Origin: CAZOOR01 sp964581505
Lineage (GTDB): Bacteria; Bacteroidota; Ignavibacteria; Kapaibacteriales; UBA2268
DNA: 36,253 nt
Direction of reading: 5' to 3'
Assembly (NCBI GenBank): GCA_964581505.1
Contig: CAZOOR010000022.1
Span: 1-36,253, forward strand
Below the pieces are notes generated by a model. It had not been told where the DNA came from. It did not search any database and was given only the letters and a program-made list of their open reading frames with translations. How positions within the stretch are numbered: position 1 is the first letter of the stretch; each line of letters starts with the position of its first letter. Position numbers and translations under genes: made by a program. This document shows, piece after piece, positions 16,003-23,835 of the stretch.

Positions 16003-17760
16003 TTATTGAGTGCTATTTTCAAAAACATTCAATTGTCTATTATTGTTGAAATCTATTGAAAGCAACTTAGTTTTATAGTTCTTCCAATCGTCGATACTAA
16101 TGTCTTTTATTTTCTTTTCTAATTCATCATAATCAGTATTCTTTACCACCTCATTCAAATTTATTCTCATTAATAATTCTTTCGTAATCATTCTTTTGGC
16201 ATCTCGGAAAGCGATAGATTTAATAAAACTTTGCACAATACTTGTATTCAATAAATACGCTGTGATTGCGGCTTCAATAAAGTTATCAAAACCAATAAAA
16301 TAACAAGTATCATCAAGTAAAATAGGTTTATTAGCACTTGGTTTGACAATGGTAAATAAAGTTTTTTTATACATACCCGATATTGCTACTTTATACGGCT
16401 TAAAGGAATAATCGCCAATGCCAAAGATAGAAAAAGGCGGTTTGCCGCGATAAATTGATGATTCTCTTTTGTCAAAATATTTAATGTTTTTTTGCAAATA
16501 TCTATAAGTATTTGGAAATTCCGTGCTGATGTAGCTAGTATCTTGTCCGATTTTTTCTTGCGTAATAATTATAAATTTACGCGACACTTCAACAATACTA
16601 TCCTTTAAGTCGGAACTTTTTAAAAGTGGAAAAACAAGGTCTGACTCAATTTCAACAGTTTCTTTATTATTATTAATGTAACAACCGTTAATTTTTTCTA
16701 ACTCCATAATTTTGGAAGCATCATGCTTAACGCCCTGCCTCCAAATAAACGGGAATGCTCCTTCAATATTCTTTGATTTTAAATAAAGCTCAATATCAGA
16801 TACAAATTTATCATTTAGCCAGCCATATTTTCTTATGAACTTCCTGGAATAAAAATCATATTCATTAATATCATATTCAGCTTGTTGATTCAAAGAACAA
16901 GTAAACAAAGAAGCATTTACAGATACATTAAATTCTTTTTTCGCATCAATATCGTATTGGCGAATATTTGCAATGGAATAGTTGACTCTTTTTTGTTCTA
17001 AAAGAATGTTTTTTACGACCGAATTTTTTACAAGAAAAGCAAAATAACCGGATAATTTGGAAAATTCGTTAATGAGTTTTAGCGAAATAAATTCACCAAT
17101 ATCAAAATTTCCTTTTCCGGTAATAGCGTCAAGACCGGTGTGATTTTTAAAATTGGATTTCTTTGGTAAATTCCCCGAGTCGAGAACCGATAATTTTGAA
17201 TTCGTTACCCAAGGTGGATTACCTATTATAAGTATTTTCCGATTTTTAAATTTTTTAGATAAATCATTAAATTGATAATTAAAAATATTATAATGCTCAA
17301 TTGTTATTTCCGGTTTATTAGCAACCTGATTTACTAAATAAAAATTCAATATAGCAAATTTTGTTGCCCATACATAGGGCTTATATATTTCACCTGCAAA
17401 GATATATTTAATATCCTTAAATGTATTTAGACAAGAAATGATAAAACTACCTGTTCCACAGGTCGGTTCAATAATTACTTCGGGGGTAATATTTTGTTTT
17501 TTTAAGAGCAGGCATATTTCATTACTCAAATCCAAATTTGTTTGAAAATCACCATATTCAATTCGATTGGAATTATCTTTTATACTCTTGTCGTTTTTGA
17601 TAATCTCCAGAAAATTTCTGAATTCAAATTGAGTTTCAAAAAAAGCATTTATCCCACAGATTGATTTAAACTTTAAATTTATCTTTTCAAGAGGCAGTTC
17701 CCGCGACTGTTCTAATAAATCAAATAAAGAGTTATCAATATATGTTTCAAATACTTTCAT
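16003..17760 (-). CDS. N6-adenine-type DNA methyltransferase of a type II R-M system
   Basis: A 585-residue methylase. A motif X-like segment (YGDFQTNLDLSNEI, 69-82) precedes SAM-binding motif I (EPTCGTGSF, 98-106) and catalytic motif IV (IGNPPWV, 179-185), so the catalytic core is N-terminal (gamma-like order) with a large C-terminal region of about 350 residues probably serving target recognition. After motif IV the run SNLPKKSN-like (GNLPKKSNFKNHTG), AITGKGNFDIGEF and YFAFLVKNSVVKNI resembles other NPPW adenine methylases that pair with separate nucleases. Its start is 2 nt after the nuclease stop, so the two are translationally coupled, nuclease first. The pair sits inside the 22-bp direct repeats and is AT-rich. 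The recognition sequence is unknown. Confidence 0.87.
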   Translation of the reverse strand: MKVFETYIDNSLFDLLEQSRELPLEKINLKFKSICGINAFFETQFEFRNFLEIIKNDKSIKDNSNRIEYGDFQTNLDLSNEICLLLKKQNITPEVIIEPTCGTGSFIISCLNTFKDIKYIFAGEIYKPYVWATKFAILNFYLVNQVANKPEITIEHYNIFNYQFNDLSKKFKNRKILIIGNPPWVTNSKLSVLDSGNLPKKSNFKNHTGLDAITGKGNFDIGEFISLKLINEFSKLSGYFAFLVKNSVVKNILLEQKRVNYSIANIRQYDIDAKKEFNVSVNASLFTCSLNQQAEYDINEYDFYSRKFIRKYGWLNDKFVSDIELYLKSKNIEGAFPFIWRQGVKHDASKIMELEKINGCYINNNKETVEIESDLVFPLLKSSDLKDSIVEVSRKFIIITQEKIGQDTSYISTEFPNTYRYLQKNIKYFDKRESSIYRGKPPFSIFGIGDYSFKPYKVAISGMYKKTLFTIVKPSANKPILLDDTCYFIGFDNFIEAAITAYLLNTSIVQSFIKSIAFRDAKRMITKELLMRINLNEVVKNTDYDELEKKIKDISIDDWKNYKTKLLSIDFNNNRQLNVFENSTQ

Positions 17761-17762
17761 AT

Positions 17763-18440
17763 TTATTCATTTATCTTATCAATTATTTTAATGATTCCTT
17801 CTATATTGTCTGATAGAGAAACAACTCGTCCATATTGCAATCGCCATTGCAAAGCATTGGAAATTGTCAAATATCCTAATTTCGGCTTATTGTGAATTAA
17901 ATCTTTTGCAATTTGGCTTAATGTAATATCATCTGCGGGGATATTCCTGTCATTAAGATATGCAATGATATCCTCTTCGCTTGCACCGTCATTTAGCATT
18001 TCAATCAATCTATATGTAGTTGTATAATCAGCTGTTCTTTCCTTATTGATGAACGAACAACTTCTAAAATCTAATACAGTAGTTTTATCCTTTTGATTAT
18101 CATTCTTTTCATAAACAAAAACAAGAAGATTGTATCCAAGACCATAGATTTTTTGTTTAGCATTTGCAAAAGGACTTGATGATTGTGGTTGTTTAATTGA
18201 CGTTACTTTAATATCTGTATTAATATCCTGAGACGGTAAATCAATTCCATGTGCAGAATTACCACCGGAAACAATAAACCTATTGTTAAGATAATCTTTA
18301 AACTTATGCTCAATATATGTCCCTACTGCTTTTCCGTCAGTAACACCGTATAATTCTTTATTAGCATATTGAGTCTCCTGTTGGCAAAATTCTTTTGCAG
18401 ATTTAATTAAATCTTTAATAGTTAGTTTTTTCTTTTTCAT
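17763..18440 (-). CDS. Putative type II restriction endonuclease, PD-(D/E)xK fold
   Basis: A 225-residue cytoplasmic protein. Residues 36-90 read GKAVGTYIEHKF...IVSGGNSAHGIDLPSQDINTDIKVTSIKQPQSS: Glu44, Asp67 and D76-I-K78 make a convincing PD-(D/E)xK core, and the SxxxGIDLP spacing before DxK is what type II nucleases show. The C-terminal part (ISNALQWRLQYGRVVSL) looks like a conserved element of this nuclease family, though I cannot name the prototype. It is the first gene of the cassette, followed by its methylase after 2 nt. No controller (C) gene is present; how cleavage is delayed after transfer is unclear. The assignment rests on motif plus adjacency to the methylase. Confidence 0.8.
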   Translation of the reverse strand: MKKKKLTIKDLIKSAKEFCQQETQYANKELYGVTDGKAVGTYIEHKFKDYLNNRFIVSGGNSAHGIDLPSQDINTDIKVTSIKQPQSSSPFANAKQKIYGLGYNLLVFVYEKNDNQKDKTTVLDFRSCSFINKERTADYTTTYRLIEMLNDGASEEDIIAYLNDRNIPADDITLSQIAKDLIHNKPKLGYLTISNALQWRLQYGRVVSLSDNIEGIIKIIDKINE

Positions 18441-18541
18441 TTATCTCAGCTCTCCAAAATCATAATGATTTTTATTGTTTGTATTATTTCATATTTTCTG
18501 TAATTAAATAAATATAAACACTAAAATAAGTCTTTCATTGT

Positions 18542-19216
18542 TCAGTCAAAATAAAATGATACAACAAATAAAACCGATGCAAAATTTGTATTGAAATTCA
18601 TTTGTTCGGGAAGTATATCCGTCTGCTCAAACCCACCTGATTTATATGTCGTTTCGCCTGCGGAAAATGTCAGAAAAGGAGAATACTCTAAACTGAGACC
18701 AAGACTGCGATAGGGGAACCATTCCGCCCCGAGCATTAAGCCAATGCCCCAAGTATATAAAAATGTATTTTTCTCATTCGATTTATAATCTCTTCCCGTC
18801 ATTGTCGAATCTGTAAAAGCAAAAAGTAATTGCGTCCCTGTGTAAACAATTACTTTATTCCCTTTGCCAAAATCATAGCGCAGTCCCGGTGTAAATTGCA
18901 GATTAGATGCAGATTGTATCTTGTCCTTTTCGGCGTTTTCCGGTTTTGTCCAAATTTCTCTATACGTCCCAAAACCTATTGGTATGCGCATTGCTACTTT
19001 TTCATTAATATAAAACTGAAAACCAATACCACCCATAAAACTATGCGGAAGGAAACTTTTCTCACTTATCTGAAACAGCAAGGAATGGCTTCCCTGCCGC
19101 TCGGCTTCTGACGAAAAGGCAAATGAAACAACAATAGAAAATATTGCAACCAATATAATTATTCTTTTTATCAACAATCTTTCTTGAATATTTATCAAAA
19201 AATATATAAATTTCAA
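18542..19216 (-). CDS. Putative outer-membrane beta-barrel protein
   Basis: A 224-residue predicted outer-membrane protein. A hydrophobic signal segment (KRIIILVAIFSIVVSFAFSSEA) starts at about residue 17, followed by alternating amphipathic strands (GGIGFQFYINEKVAMRIPIGFG, TPGLRYDFGKGNKVIVYTG, GLSLEYSPFLTFSAG) and a terminal strand ending in an aromatic-rich VVSFYFD, consistent with an eight-stranded barrel. Start: the ATG at 19216 adds 13 residues before the signal; an internal TTG (about residue 14 or 15) with GAAAGA upstream is an alternative. The stop lies inside the right copy of the 22-bp direct repeat; before the R-M insertion maf would have started 3 nt after this stop. No specific function is apparent. 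Confidence 0.7.
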   Translation of the reverse strand: MKFIYFLINIQERLLIKRIIILVAIFSIVVSFAFSSEAERQGSHSLLFQISEKSFLPHSFMGGIGFQFYINEKVAMRIPIGFGTYREIWTKPENAEKDKIQSASNLQFTPGLRYDFGKGNKVIVYTGTQLLFAFTDSTMTGRDYKSNEKNTFLYTWGIGLMLGAEWFPYRSLGLSLEYSPFLTFSAGETTYKSGGFEQTDILPEQMNFNTNFASVLFVVSFYFD

Positions 19217-19273
19217 TTACACAAATGGCAAAATAAACAATAATCATACTTAATCACAATTCGGGAGATTAAA

Positions 19274-19954
19274 ATGTTAAAAGTAACTTATTACGGACAC
19301 TCTTGTTTCGGACTTGATGACGGAACACATAAGCTAATCATTGACCCGTTCATTACGGGTAATTCGCAAGCACCTGTAACAGCTGAGCAAATTGATGTTG
19401 ATTATATTGTCCTAACTCATGGACACGGCGACCACCTCGGTGATAGTCTCGAAATTGCCAAGCGTTGCGATGCCACGATTATAGCAACAAATGAGCTTGC
19501 AAACTATGTGGCTTCGCAAGGAGCAAAAGCGCATAATATGCACATTGGCGGTGGGTTCAATTTCCCATTCGGACGGGTGAAATTCACAATTGCTCATCAC
19601 GGTTCCTCCGGTGCAAATAATGAGTATCTTGGCGAACCTGCCGGTGTAGTTATTACGATGGGCAACAAAAAAGTGTATCACGCCGGCGATACGGGCATTT
19701 TCCTTGATATGAAACTAATAGGCGAAATGGATAAAATTGATTTATATATGGCGCCTATCGGTGATAATTTTACAATGGGTATTGATGATGCGGTCAAGTC
19801 GGTAGAATTTGTAAACCCGAAATTAGCAGTACCAATACATTATAACACATTTCCCGTTATTCCCGCCAACCCCGATGAGTTCCGCAAAAAAGTTGAAGCA
19901 ATCGGCAAGAAAGCAATGGTTTTTCCGTTCGGACATACGGAAATATTTGAGTAA
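19274..19954 (+). CDS. Metal-dependent hydrolase, UPF0173 family (metallo-beta-lactamase fold)
   Basis: A 226-residue cytoplasmic hydrolase of the UlaG/YtkL-like branch. The metal-binding motif THGHGDHLGD (49-58), the second histidine pair in TIAHHGSSG (about 111-119), HAGDTG (about 136-141) and the closing IHYNTFP and FGHTE segments are all present, so activity is likely intact. It starts MLKVTYYGHSCFGLDDG, typical of the family. GGGAG 6 nt before the ATG supports the start. It is divergent from the outer-membrane protein gene with 57 bp between, and followed by a terminator. The substrate is unknown; relatives include lactonases and phosphodiesterases. Confidence 0.9.
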   Translation: MLKVTYYGHSCFGLDDGTHKLIIDPFITGNSQAPVTAEQIDVDYIVLTHGHGDHLGDSLEIAKRCDATIIATNELANYVASQGAKAHNMHIGGGFNFPFGRVKFTIAHHGSSGANNEYLGEPAGVVITMGNKKVYHAGDTGIFLDMKLIGEMDKIDLYMAPIGDNFTMGIDDAVKSVEFVNPKLAVPIHYNTFPVIPANPDEFRKKVEAIGKKAMVFPFGHTEIFE

Positions 19955-20003
19955 TGGAGCAGTCTGTCAGTTCAAATATTGACAAATACAATTAGCAACA
20001 ATT

Positions 20004-20035
20004 AAAGAGGCTGCCAACGATAGACAGCCTCTTTT
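20004..20035 (+). terminator. Rho-independent terminator after the UPF0173 gene
   Basis: AAAGAGGCTG (20004-20013) pairs with CAGCCTCTTT (20025-20034), followed by T residues, 50 nt after the stop. The A-rich 5' side could also serve the opposite strand. Confidence 0.85.
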
Positions 20036-20233
20036 CATTTGTATATTGTCCAATGCACCAATAAAGTGAGACATACCTGGAGCGTGTTGCTCGCACTATC
20101 TCAACGAATTAATGCAAACAATATATTTTAGATGATTATTGATTTTTTCTTGCATTATATCAATAAATGTATTATCTTGAATGACTTCGAGAAAATAGAT
20201 TAATAATTATATTTACTTATTCGGGATTATGGT

Positions 20234-22102
20234 ATGAATAAAAAATTACACGATGCTTACTTGATTTTGCTGTTCCTGTTTATTTTGAGTATATCGGCAT
20301 TCGCTCAGATAGAAGGAACAATAAACTATCAAGGCAAACTTTTTGGCAATGAAGGCAGACCCATTAAAAATGATACCTACAGCGTTACATTCTCTCTGTA
20401 TGAAACAGCCAATGCCACTCAAGCTATTTGGACAGAGACACAAAACGTCAAAATCATTGACGGATTTATAAATGTTTATCTTGGCAAAGAAAAGAAGTTT
20501 GCAGATGATGGTTTGAATTTTGATAAAACTTACTTTCTCGGAATTAAGCTTCGAAGCGAACGAGAGTTTATACCACGCATAAAATTAAGCGTTTCGCCTT
20601 ATTCTTTCACTACGAAGAAATTGGAGTTCCCTTATAATGATACGATACACAGCAACACCGGAATAAATCTGACTATGAAGGAAAGAGGTCCCGCAATTAC
20701 TATTACAAAGCATAGAGGACGTGCTTTGGAAATTTTCAATTCAGGTGAAAAATCCGCTCCTGCCGTATTTATTTCAGATAGCGGACGCGGCAGTGCTTTA
20801 AAAGTCTCTGCTGATGGATTCCGTTCGATAGCAGGATATTTTACAACGAAAAACCGTGCTACCCGCACACCCACGTTTCAGATATATAATCATGGACGCG
20901 GTAGTGCAATGTACATCACTAATACAAATGATGCCGATACTATGCCGGTAATTCAATTGGCAAATCAATCTATGGGCTATGGTATTCTATTGCAATCATT
21001 AAGCACTTATGACAATAAGCCGGCTCTTAAAATTGATGCAAGAGGCAAAGGCGGTGGTGCAGAATTTAGGATTCTACAAAAAAACAATATCGAAAGTTCG
21101 CTTATTACCCGCACTTATGGATTAGGTACAAGTGCCGAAATTTACAGCTACAACAAGAACAACAATAAATCCGCAATGATTGTATCGACTTATGCAAAAG
21201 GTCCCGCCGCAACTTTCAGTATATTAGATGCTAACAACAATTCTACGGGATTATCAGTATTAACAAAGGGTGGCGGAAACGCTATGGAAATTATTGTTAA
21301 TAAGAAAAAAAATGAGAACCATGCACTTTCGCTGATGTCAAACGGTACAGGTGCTGTTTTGTATTCAAAAGCACTGAACAAAGCTTCCGCCGCATTTTTC
21401 GAGAGCAATGACAGCAGTGAAACGCCAACGGTTAAAATTCTTGCTTCATCTAAATCGCAAGCTTTAACTGCAACAAATACATCAGGGAATACGGTTGCTG
21501 CATTTACTCTATCCACTCCGACTACAAAGTCAAAGCCTGTTGTATTCATTGACCATACCGGCGGTGGGCGTGCTTTGGAACTACATTCCACATCGGGACC
21601 TTTACAACCGGCTCTGTATGTAAAAAAAGAAGGAATAGATGGTGTTGCCGCTATTTTTAGCGGGCATGTTACTGTAAACGGTGAACTGAAAAAAATGAGT
21701 GGCTCGTTTGTGATAGACCACCCACTTGACCCGGCTAATAAGTTCCTGTCTCATTCTTTTGTAGAATCCCCCGATATGAAGAACCTGTATGACGGTATCG
21801 CCATACTCAATAGTAAAGGTGAGGCAACAGTTCAACTTCCCGACTGGTTCGAAGCATTGAATAAAGATTTCCGCTATCAACTTACTTGCATTGGTGCTTG
21901 GGCGCAGGTCTATATTTCAGAAGAGATTGATAATAATAAATTTAAAATTGCTGGTGGCAAACCCGGAATGAAAGTTTCTTGGCAGGTTACAGGAACAAGA
22001 CACGACCCTTGGGCTGATACGCACAGAATCCAAGTGGAAAAAGATAAACCGGCACAGGAGAAAGGTACATTCCTTTTTGACGATTATTATCAAAGTAAAT
22101 AG
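20234..22102 (+). CDS. Large secreted protein with repetitive beta-rich core
   Basis: A 622-residue exported protein. Signal peptide 1-24 (cleavage ...SAFA|QIEG, leaving Gln). Residues 28-120 are a conserved N-terminal domain (INYQGKLFGNEGRPIKNDTYSVTFSLYE...WTETQNVKIIDGFINVYLG) found at the start of many secreted proteins in this group. Residues 135-470 consist of degenerate modules of about 25-35 residues, each with a G-x-G/A core (RGRALEIFNSG, GRGSALKVSADG, GRGSAMYITNTN, KGGGAEFRI, GGGRALELHSTSG), suggesting a stacked beta-solenoid. The C-terminal 150 residues (GSFVIDHPLDPANKFLSHSFVESPDMKNLYDG...VQLPDWFEALNKDFRYQLT...GKPGMKVSWQVTG) are a distinct conserved domain. No T9SS tail. It is probably a surface or extracellular fibre or adhesin; the function is not established. 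Monocistronic, followed by a shared terminator. Confidence 0.8.
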   Translation: MNKKLHDAYLILLFLFILSISAFAQIEGTINYQGKLFGNEGRPIKNDTYSVTFSLYETANATQAIWTETQNVKIIDGFINVYLGKEKKFADDGLNFDKTYFLGIKLRSEREFIPRIKLSVSPYSFTTKKLEFPYNDTIHSNTGINLTMKERGPAITITKHRGRALEIFNSGEKSAPAVFISDSGRGSALKVSADGFRSIAGYFTTKNRATRTPTFQIYNHGRGSAMYITNTNDADTMPVIQLANQSMGYGILLQSLSTYDNKPALKIDARGKGGGAEFRILQKNNIESSLITRTYGLGTSAEIYSYNKNNNKSAMIVSTYAKGPAATFSILDANNNSTGLSVLTKGGGNAMEIIVNKKKNENHALSLMSNGTGAVLYSKALNKASAAFFESNDSSETPTVKILASSKSQALTATNTSGNTVAAFTLSTPTTKSKPVVFIDHTGGGRALELHSTSGPLQPALYVKKEGIDGVAAIFSGHVTVNGELKKMSGSFVIDHPLDPANKFLSHSFVESPDMKNLYDGIAILNSKGEATVQLPDWFEALNKDFRYQLTCIGAWAQVYISEEIDNNKFKIAGGKPGMKVSWQVTGTRHDPWADTHRIQVEKDKPAQEKGTFLFDDYYQSK

Positions 22103-22120
22103 CATTAGGATTTTATTATA

Positions 22121-22157
22121 AAAAAAGAGGGCAAGCGTTGGGCTTGTCCTCTTTTTT
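22121..22157. terminator. Bidirectional terminator between convergent genes
   Basis: AAAAAAGAGGGCAAGC (22121-22136) pairs with GCTTGTCCTCTTTTTT (22142-22157), one G-T wobble. A/T runs on both sides allow it to end both the secreted-protein gene (+) and the fab operon (-). Confidence 0.9.
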
Positions 22158-22186
22158 AAATATTTTCGTCTATGTCTTCCTCTTGT

Positions 22187-23446
22187 TTATTCCTCAAATT
22201 TCTTGAAGATAAGAGAAGCATTGTGTCCGCCAAAACCGAAAGTGTTACTTAATGCAACTTTTACATCTTTCTTAATCGGTTTGTTCGGAGTATAGTTCAA
22301 ATCACATTCGGGGTCGGGTGTAGAATAATTAATCGTAGGCGGCACTATGCCATTCTTAATAGAAAGCACCGAAACGATAGCTTCCACCGCACCGGCGGCA
22401 CCAAGCAAATGCCCTGTACTTGATTTAGTCGAACTTATTGCAATATCATAAGCACGTTCGCCGAATACACTTTTGATTGCGGCGGTTTCATTTTTATCAT
22501 TGAACGGAGTAGATGTCCCGTGTGCATTGATATAATCAATATCATTAATTGTCAAATCGGCATCTTCGAGAGCGACCGACATAGATGCGACAGCACCTTC
22601 GCCACCGGGAGCCGGCTGGGTAATATGATAGCCGTCATCGGATAGACCGAAGCCGGCGAACTCCGCATATATTTTTGCGCCGCGATTTGTGGCATGTTCC
22701 AAAGTTTCAAGAACCAATATACCGGCACCTTCGCCCATAACGAAACCGTCTCTATCCTTATCGAATGGTCTGCTTGCTGTCTCGGGACTATCGTTCCTTG
22801 TGGATAATGCACGCATAGCATTGAAGCCACCGACACCCATAGGACATATAACCGATTCGGCACCTCCGACAACCATCATATCGGCACTGCCCCTCTGCAA
22901 TAGCATTAAAGCATCTGCAAGAGAGTGGGACGATGTGGCACAAGCGGAAACAGTAGAATAATTAGGTCCTTTCAGTCCGTATTTGATTGCTACATATCCC
23001 GAAGCAATATCGGAAATAAGCATTGGGATAAAGAAGGGGCTAATTCTATCAGGCTTGCCGTCTCTTTCAAATAAAACATCGTGCTGATGGTGAAGTGTCC
23101 ACATTCCGCCAATACCGGAGGAAATAATAACACCAACTCTTTTTTTATTAACTTTCTCAAAATTAATTTCCGCATCTTCAATTGCCATAGCCGTAGCCGA
23201 TAGCGCCAATTGAGTGAAAGGGTCGGTTCTCTGTATTTCTTTTCTGGTAAGGAATGCCTCCAAGTCAAAGTTCTTTACTTCGCAGGCGAACTTAGTCTTG
23301 AAATGAGTTGTGTCAAATCTTTGAATAGGAGCGCCACCGCTTTTCCCGTCCATCAATCCTTGCCAAAATTCGTTTATATTATTGCCAACAGCAGTTACCG
23401 CACCAATGCCCGTTACTACAATTTTAGGATAGTCGTATTTCGCCAT
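22187..23446 (-). CDS. fabF: Beta-ketoacyl-ACP synthase II
   Basis: Condenses malonyl-ACP with acyl-ACP to elongate fatty acids; cytoplasmic homodimer. The 419-residue length and all motifs fit: the active-site Cys in STVSACATSSHSL (about 164-176), the two histidines in NAHGTSTPFND and TKSSTGHLLGAAG, and the C-terminal SNTFGFGGHNASLIF. It is the last gene of the lipid operon, separated from acpP by 96 nt that contain a strong hairpin. Confidence 0.98.
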   Translation of the reverse strand: MAKYDYPKIVVTGIGAVTAVGNNINEFWQGLMDGKSGGAPIQRFDTTHFKTKFACEVKNFDLEAFLTRKEIQRTDPFTQLALSATAMAIEDAEINFEKVNKKRVGVIISSGIGGMWTLHHQHDVLFERDGKPDRISPFFIPMLISDIASGYVAIKYGLKGPNYSTVSACATSSHSLADALMLLQRGSADMMVVGGAESVICPMGVGGFNAMRALSTRNDSPETASRPFDKDRDGFVMGEGAGILVLETLEHATNRGAKIYAEFAGFGLSDDGYHITQPAPGGEGAVASMSVALEDADLTINDIDYINAHGTSTPFNDKNETAAIKSVFGERAYDIAISSTKSSTGHLLGAAGAVEAIVSVLSIKNGIVPPTINYSTPDPECDLNYTPNKPIKKDVKVALSNTFGFGGHNASLIFKKFEE

Positions 23447-23486
23447 AATGTACTTTATGTTTCTTATTAATACTAAATATAAATAG

Positions 23487-23530
23487 TTAAGGGCTGAAGG
23501 CGATATAAATTAACGCCGCACAGCCCTTAA
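23487..23530 (-). other. Hairpin between acpP and fabF (attenuator or RNA-processing site)
   Basis: TTAAGGGCTG (23487-23496) pairs perfectly with CAGCCCTTAA (23521-23530), with an inner GGCG/CGCC stem. There is no T run downstream on the minus strand, so it is a weak terminator at most. It probably stabilises the acpP end of the mRNA or partly terminates, giving more acpP than fabF transcript. Confidence 0.6.
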
Positions 23531-23542
23531 ATCGGAGATGAA

Positions 23543-23782
23543 TTAGGCAACGCCTTTTTCACTCAAATATTTAACTACATCGCCGACCGTCTGCATTTTT
23601 TCTGCATCACTGTCTTCGATTTGAAGGTCAAACTCTTTTTCCAATTCCATAATGAGTTCAACTGTATCGAGGGAGTCTGCTCCCAAATCTTTTGTGAAAT
23701 TTGCATCGTTTGTTACTTGCGAATCTTCAACGCCAAGTTTTTTGACGATAATTTCTGTGATTTTTTGTTGAATGTCTGCCAT
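23543..23782 (-). CDS. acpP: Acyl carrier protein
   Basis: Carries growing acyl chains on 4'-phosphopantetheine. The 79-residue acidic protein has the attachment motif GADSLDTVELIMELE with Ser at about residue 39 and the ACP opening MADIQQKITEIIVKKLGV. It sits 53 nt after fabG in the operon. Length and motif are standard. Confidence 0.98.
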   Translation of the reverse strand: MADIQQKITEIIVKKLGVEDSQVTNDANFTKDLGADSLDTVELIMELEKEFDLQIEDSDAEKMQTVGDVVKYLSEKGVA

Positions 23783-23835
23783 ATTTACACCATAAATTAT
23801 TGTGAAACAAATATAAAAAAATTTAAATTACTAAA

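Larger units (their letters stand above)
15906..18546. mobile_element. R-M cassette bracketed by 22-bp direct repeats (target duplication)
   Basis: Perfect 22-bp direct repeats at 15906-15927 and 18525-18546 (plus strand begins AATAAGTCTTTCATTG) enclose the nuclease and methylase genes and nothing else. Read on the minus strand, the repeat contains the outer-membrane protein stop (TGA), three bases, and ATG plus the first codons of maf. The right copy supplies the real stop, the left copy the real start. Excising the insert and one copy (2619 bp) restores the gene order stop-ACA-start. No transposase and no terminal inverted repeats are present, so this is not an insertion sequence. Confidence 0.85.

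Noticed and set aside
15906..18546. Insertion sequence or transposon
   Set aside because: There are direct repeats but no transposase and no terminal inverted repeats; the inserted genes are only nuclease and methylase.
20035..20233. Possible small RNA or gene before the repetitive secreted protein
   Set aside because: About 200 bp of AT-rich sequence with only a weak GAGC/GCTC stem; no promoter-terminator pair and no reading frame to support a call.
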